Below, in pieces: positions 5,484-6,036 of a stretch of 6,036 nucleotides of DNA (position 1 is the first letter of the stretch; each line of letters begins with the position of its first letter). Source of the DNA: Gemmatimonadota bacterium (GTDB lineage Bacteria; Gemmatimonadota; Gemmatimonadetes; Longimicrobiales; Gaopeijiaceae); assembly GCA_018678395.1 (NCBI GenBank), contig JAHHMJ010000546.1, positions 1 to 6,036 on the forward strand. Reading direction: 5' to 3'. The notes under the pieces are model-generated. The model was not told where the DNA came from. It worked only from the letters and a program-made list of their open reading frames with translations, and made no database searches. A program made the position numbers and the translations under genes.

Positions 5484-6036
5484 AGTGGATCACCGGCTTC
5501 CGGTCGCGGTGTCCGATCGCGGCACGTGCCTCGGCGTGGCCGTACTGCGCGCGCCCACAGCCGAGCAGGCGGCCGTCGGTCGATCGGACCTGAATCACAT
5601 CGCCTTTCACGAAGTCACCCTCCACGCGCTCGACCCCGATGGGCAGCAGACTGGTGAGCCGCGACCGGTCGGAGAGCGCCTGTTCGGCGCCCGCGTTCAC
5701 GGTCACGGCCCCGAGGGCGTGCCCCTCCATGGTGGCGAGCCATCGCCTCGTGGGCGAGGCCACGCGCCCGGCGGGGAAGCGGGTGCCCACGGAATGCGGT
5801 GCCGCCAGCGCTGCGAGCACGGTCGGGTCGCGGCCGTCTGCGATGACGACTTCGATCCCGAGCCCCGCAGCCTTGCGAGCGACTTCGAGCTTGCTCTGCA
5901 TGCCGCCTCGTCCGAGTTGTGTCGTGCCGGTCTTCACGACGTCGGCCATGTCGTGCTCCGCGTCGTCCCACACCGCGATCGGCGCTCCGGCGGCATCGAG
6001 CACCGCGGCCACCGTGCTGAGCAGGACGAGCCGTTG
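5458..6036 (-). CDS. proB: Glutamate 5-kinase, C-terminal part with PUA domain (N-terminus outside window)
   Basis: First enzyme of proline synthesis: ATP-dependent phosphorylation of glutamate to gamma-glutamyl phosphate, normally feedback-inhibited by proline. The frame is open to the right edge, giving 192 residues. They cover the end of the amino-acid-kinase domain and a PUA domain. The kinase part shows LVLLST-V-x-x-V-L-D, then the [15 protein letters not shown] segment that matches the family's GTGGM-x-[ST]-K-L-x-A, with the conserved Lys, and [11 protein letters not shown]. The PUA part runs from [20 protein letters not shown] through [15 protein letters not shown] to the end. Two family positions differ: GTGGM is GRGGM, and the acidic T-D-x-x-G-L-Y-D motif reads ST-VAAVLD. 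Some non-proteobacterial ProB share such variants, and the intact reading frame argues for function. It overlaps proA by 26 nt. Confidence 0.93.
   Translation of the reverse strand, partial: QRLVLLSTVAAVLDAAGAPIAVWDDAEHDMADVVKTGTTQLGRGGMQSKLEVARKAAGLGIEVVIADGRDPTVLAALAAPHSVGTRFPAGRVASPTRRWLATMEGHALGAVTVNAGAEQALSDRSRLTSLLPIGVERVEGDFVKGDVIQVRSTDGRLLGCGRAQYGHAEARAAIGHRDRKPVIHCDYLYLVD

Overview
The window is a compact, high-GC (about two-thirds G+C by eye) chromosomal segment from a Gram-negative-type (diderm) bacterium. Two secreted proteins with lipobox signal peptides and an OmpA-like protein support an outer membrane. The gene mix, and a lipoprotein that recalls beta-rich Gemmatimonadota lipoproteins from memory, make Gemmatimonadota a reasonable guess. 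That is inference; no rRNA or other phylogenetic marker is present.

Layout, left to right. (1) Minus strand, 1-770: a four-helix DoxX-like membrane protein (363-770) is followed by a nucleoside/cytidine-type deaminase cut by the left edge (1-366). Their stop and start overlap as GTGA, so they form an operon. (2) Plus strand, 930-2994: a VOC (glyoxalase-fold) protein, a histidine-rich lipoprotein of a conserved family, and an OmpA-like protein with no signal peptide and an unrecognised C-terminal half. Gaps of 111 and 136 bp separate these three, and each gap carries an inverted repeat with GGGTC-type arms. (3) Minus strand, 3005-3526: a second lipoprotein, convergent with the OmpA-like gene (10 bp gap), with the most credible promoter of the window upstream. 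(4) Minus strand, 3650-6036: a proline biosynthesis operon, proB (5' end outside the window) then proA (26 nt overlap), then a DinB/YfiT-type four-helix protein. A 14-codon frame with 4-nt overlaps at both ends bridges the proA stop and the DinB start.

ProB and ProA together convert glutamate to glutamate-5-semialdehyde, the committed part of proline synthesis. The other genes look like accessory stress, detoxification or envelope functions with no clear shared pathway. I found no mobile element, CRISPR array, tRNA or rRNA, and no stretch over 300 bases without a gene. I see no convincing multi-gene novel system. The least explained items are the OmpA-like fusion protein and the histidine-rich lipoprotein next to it.
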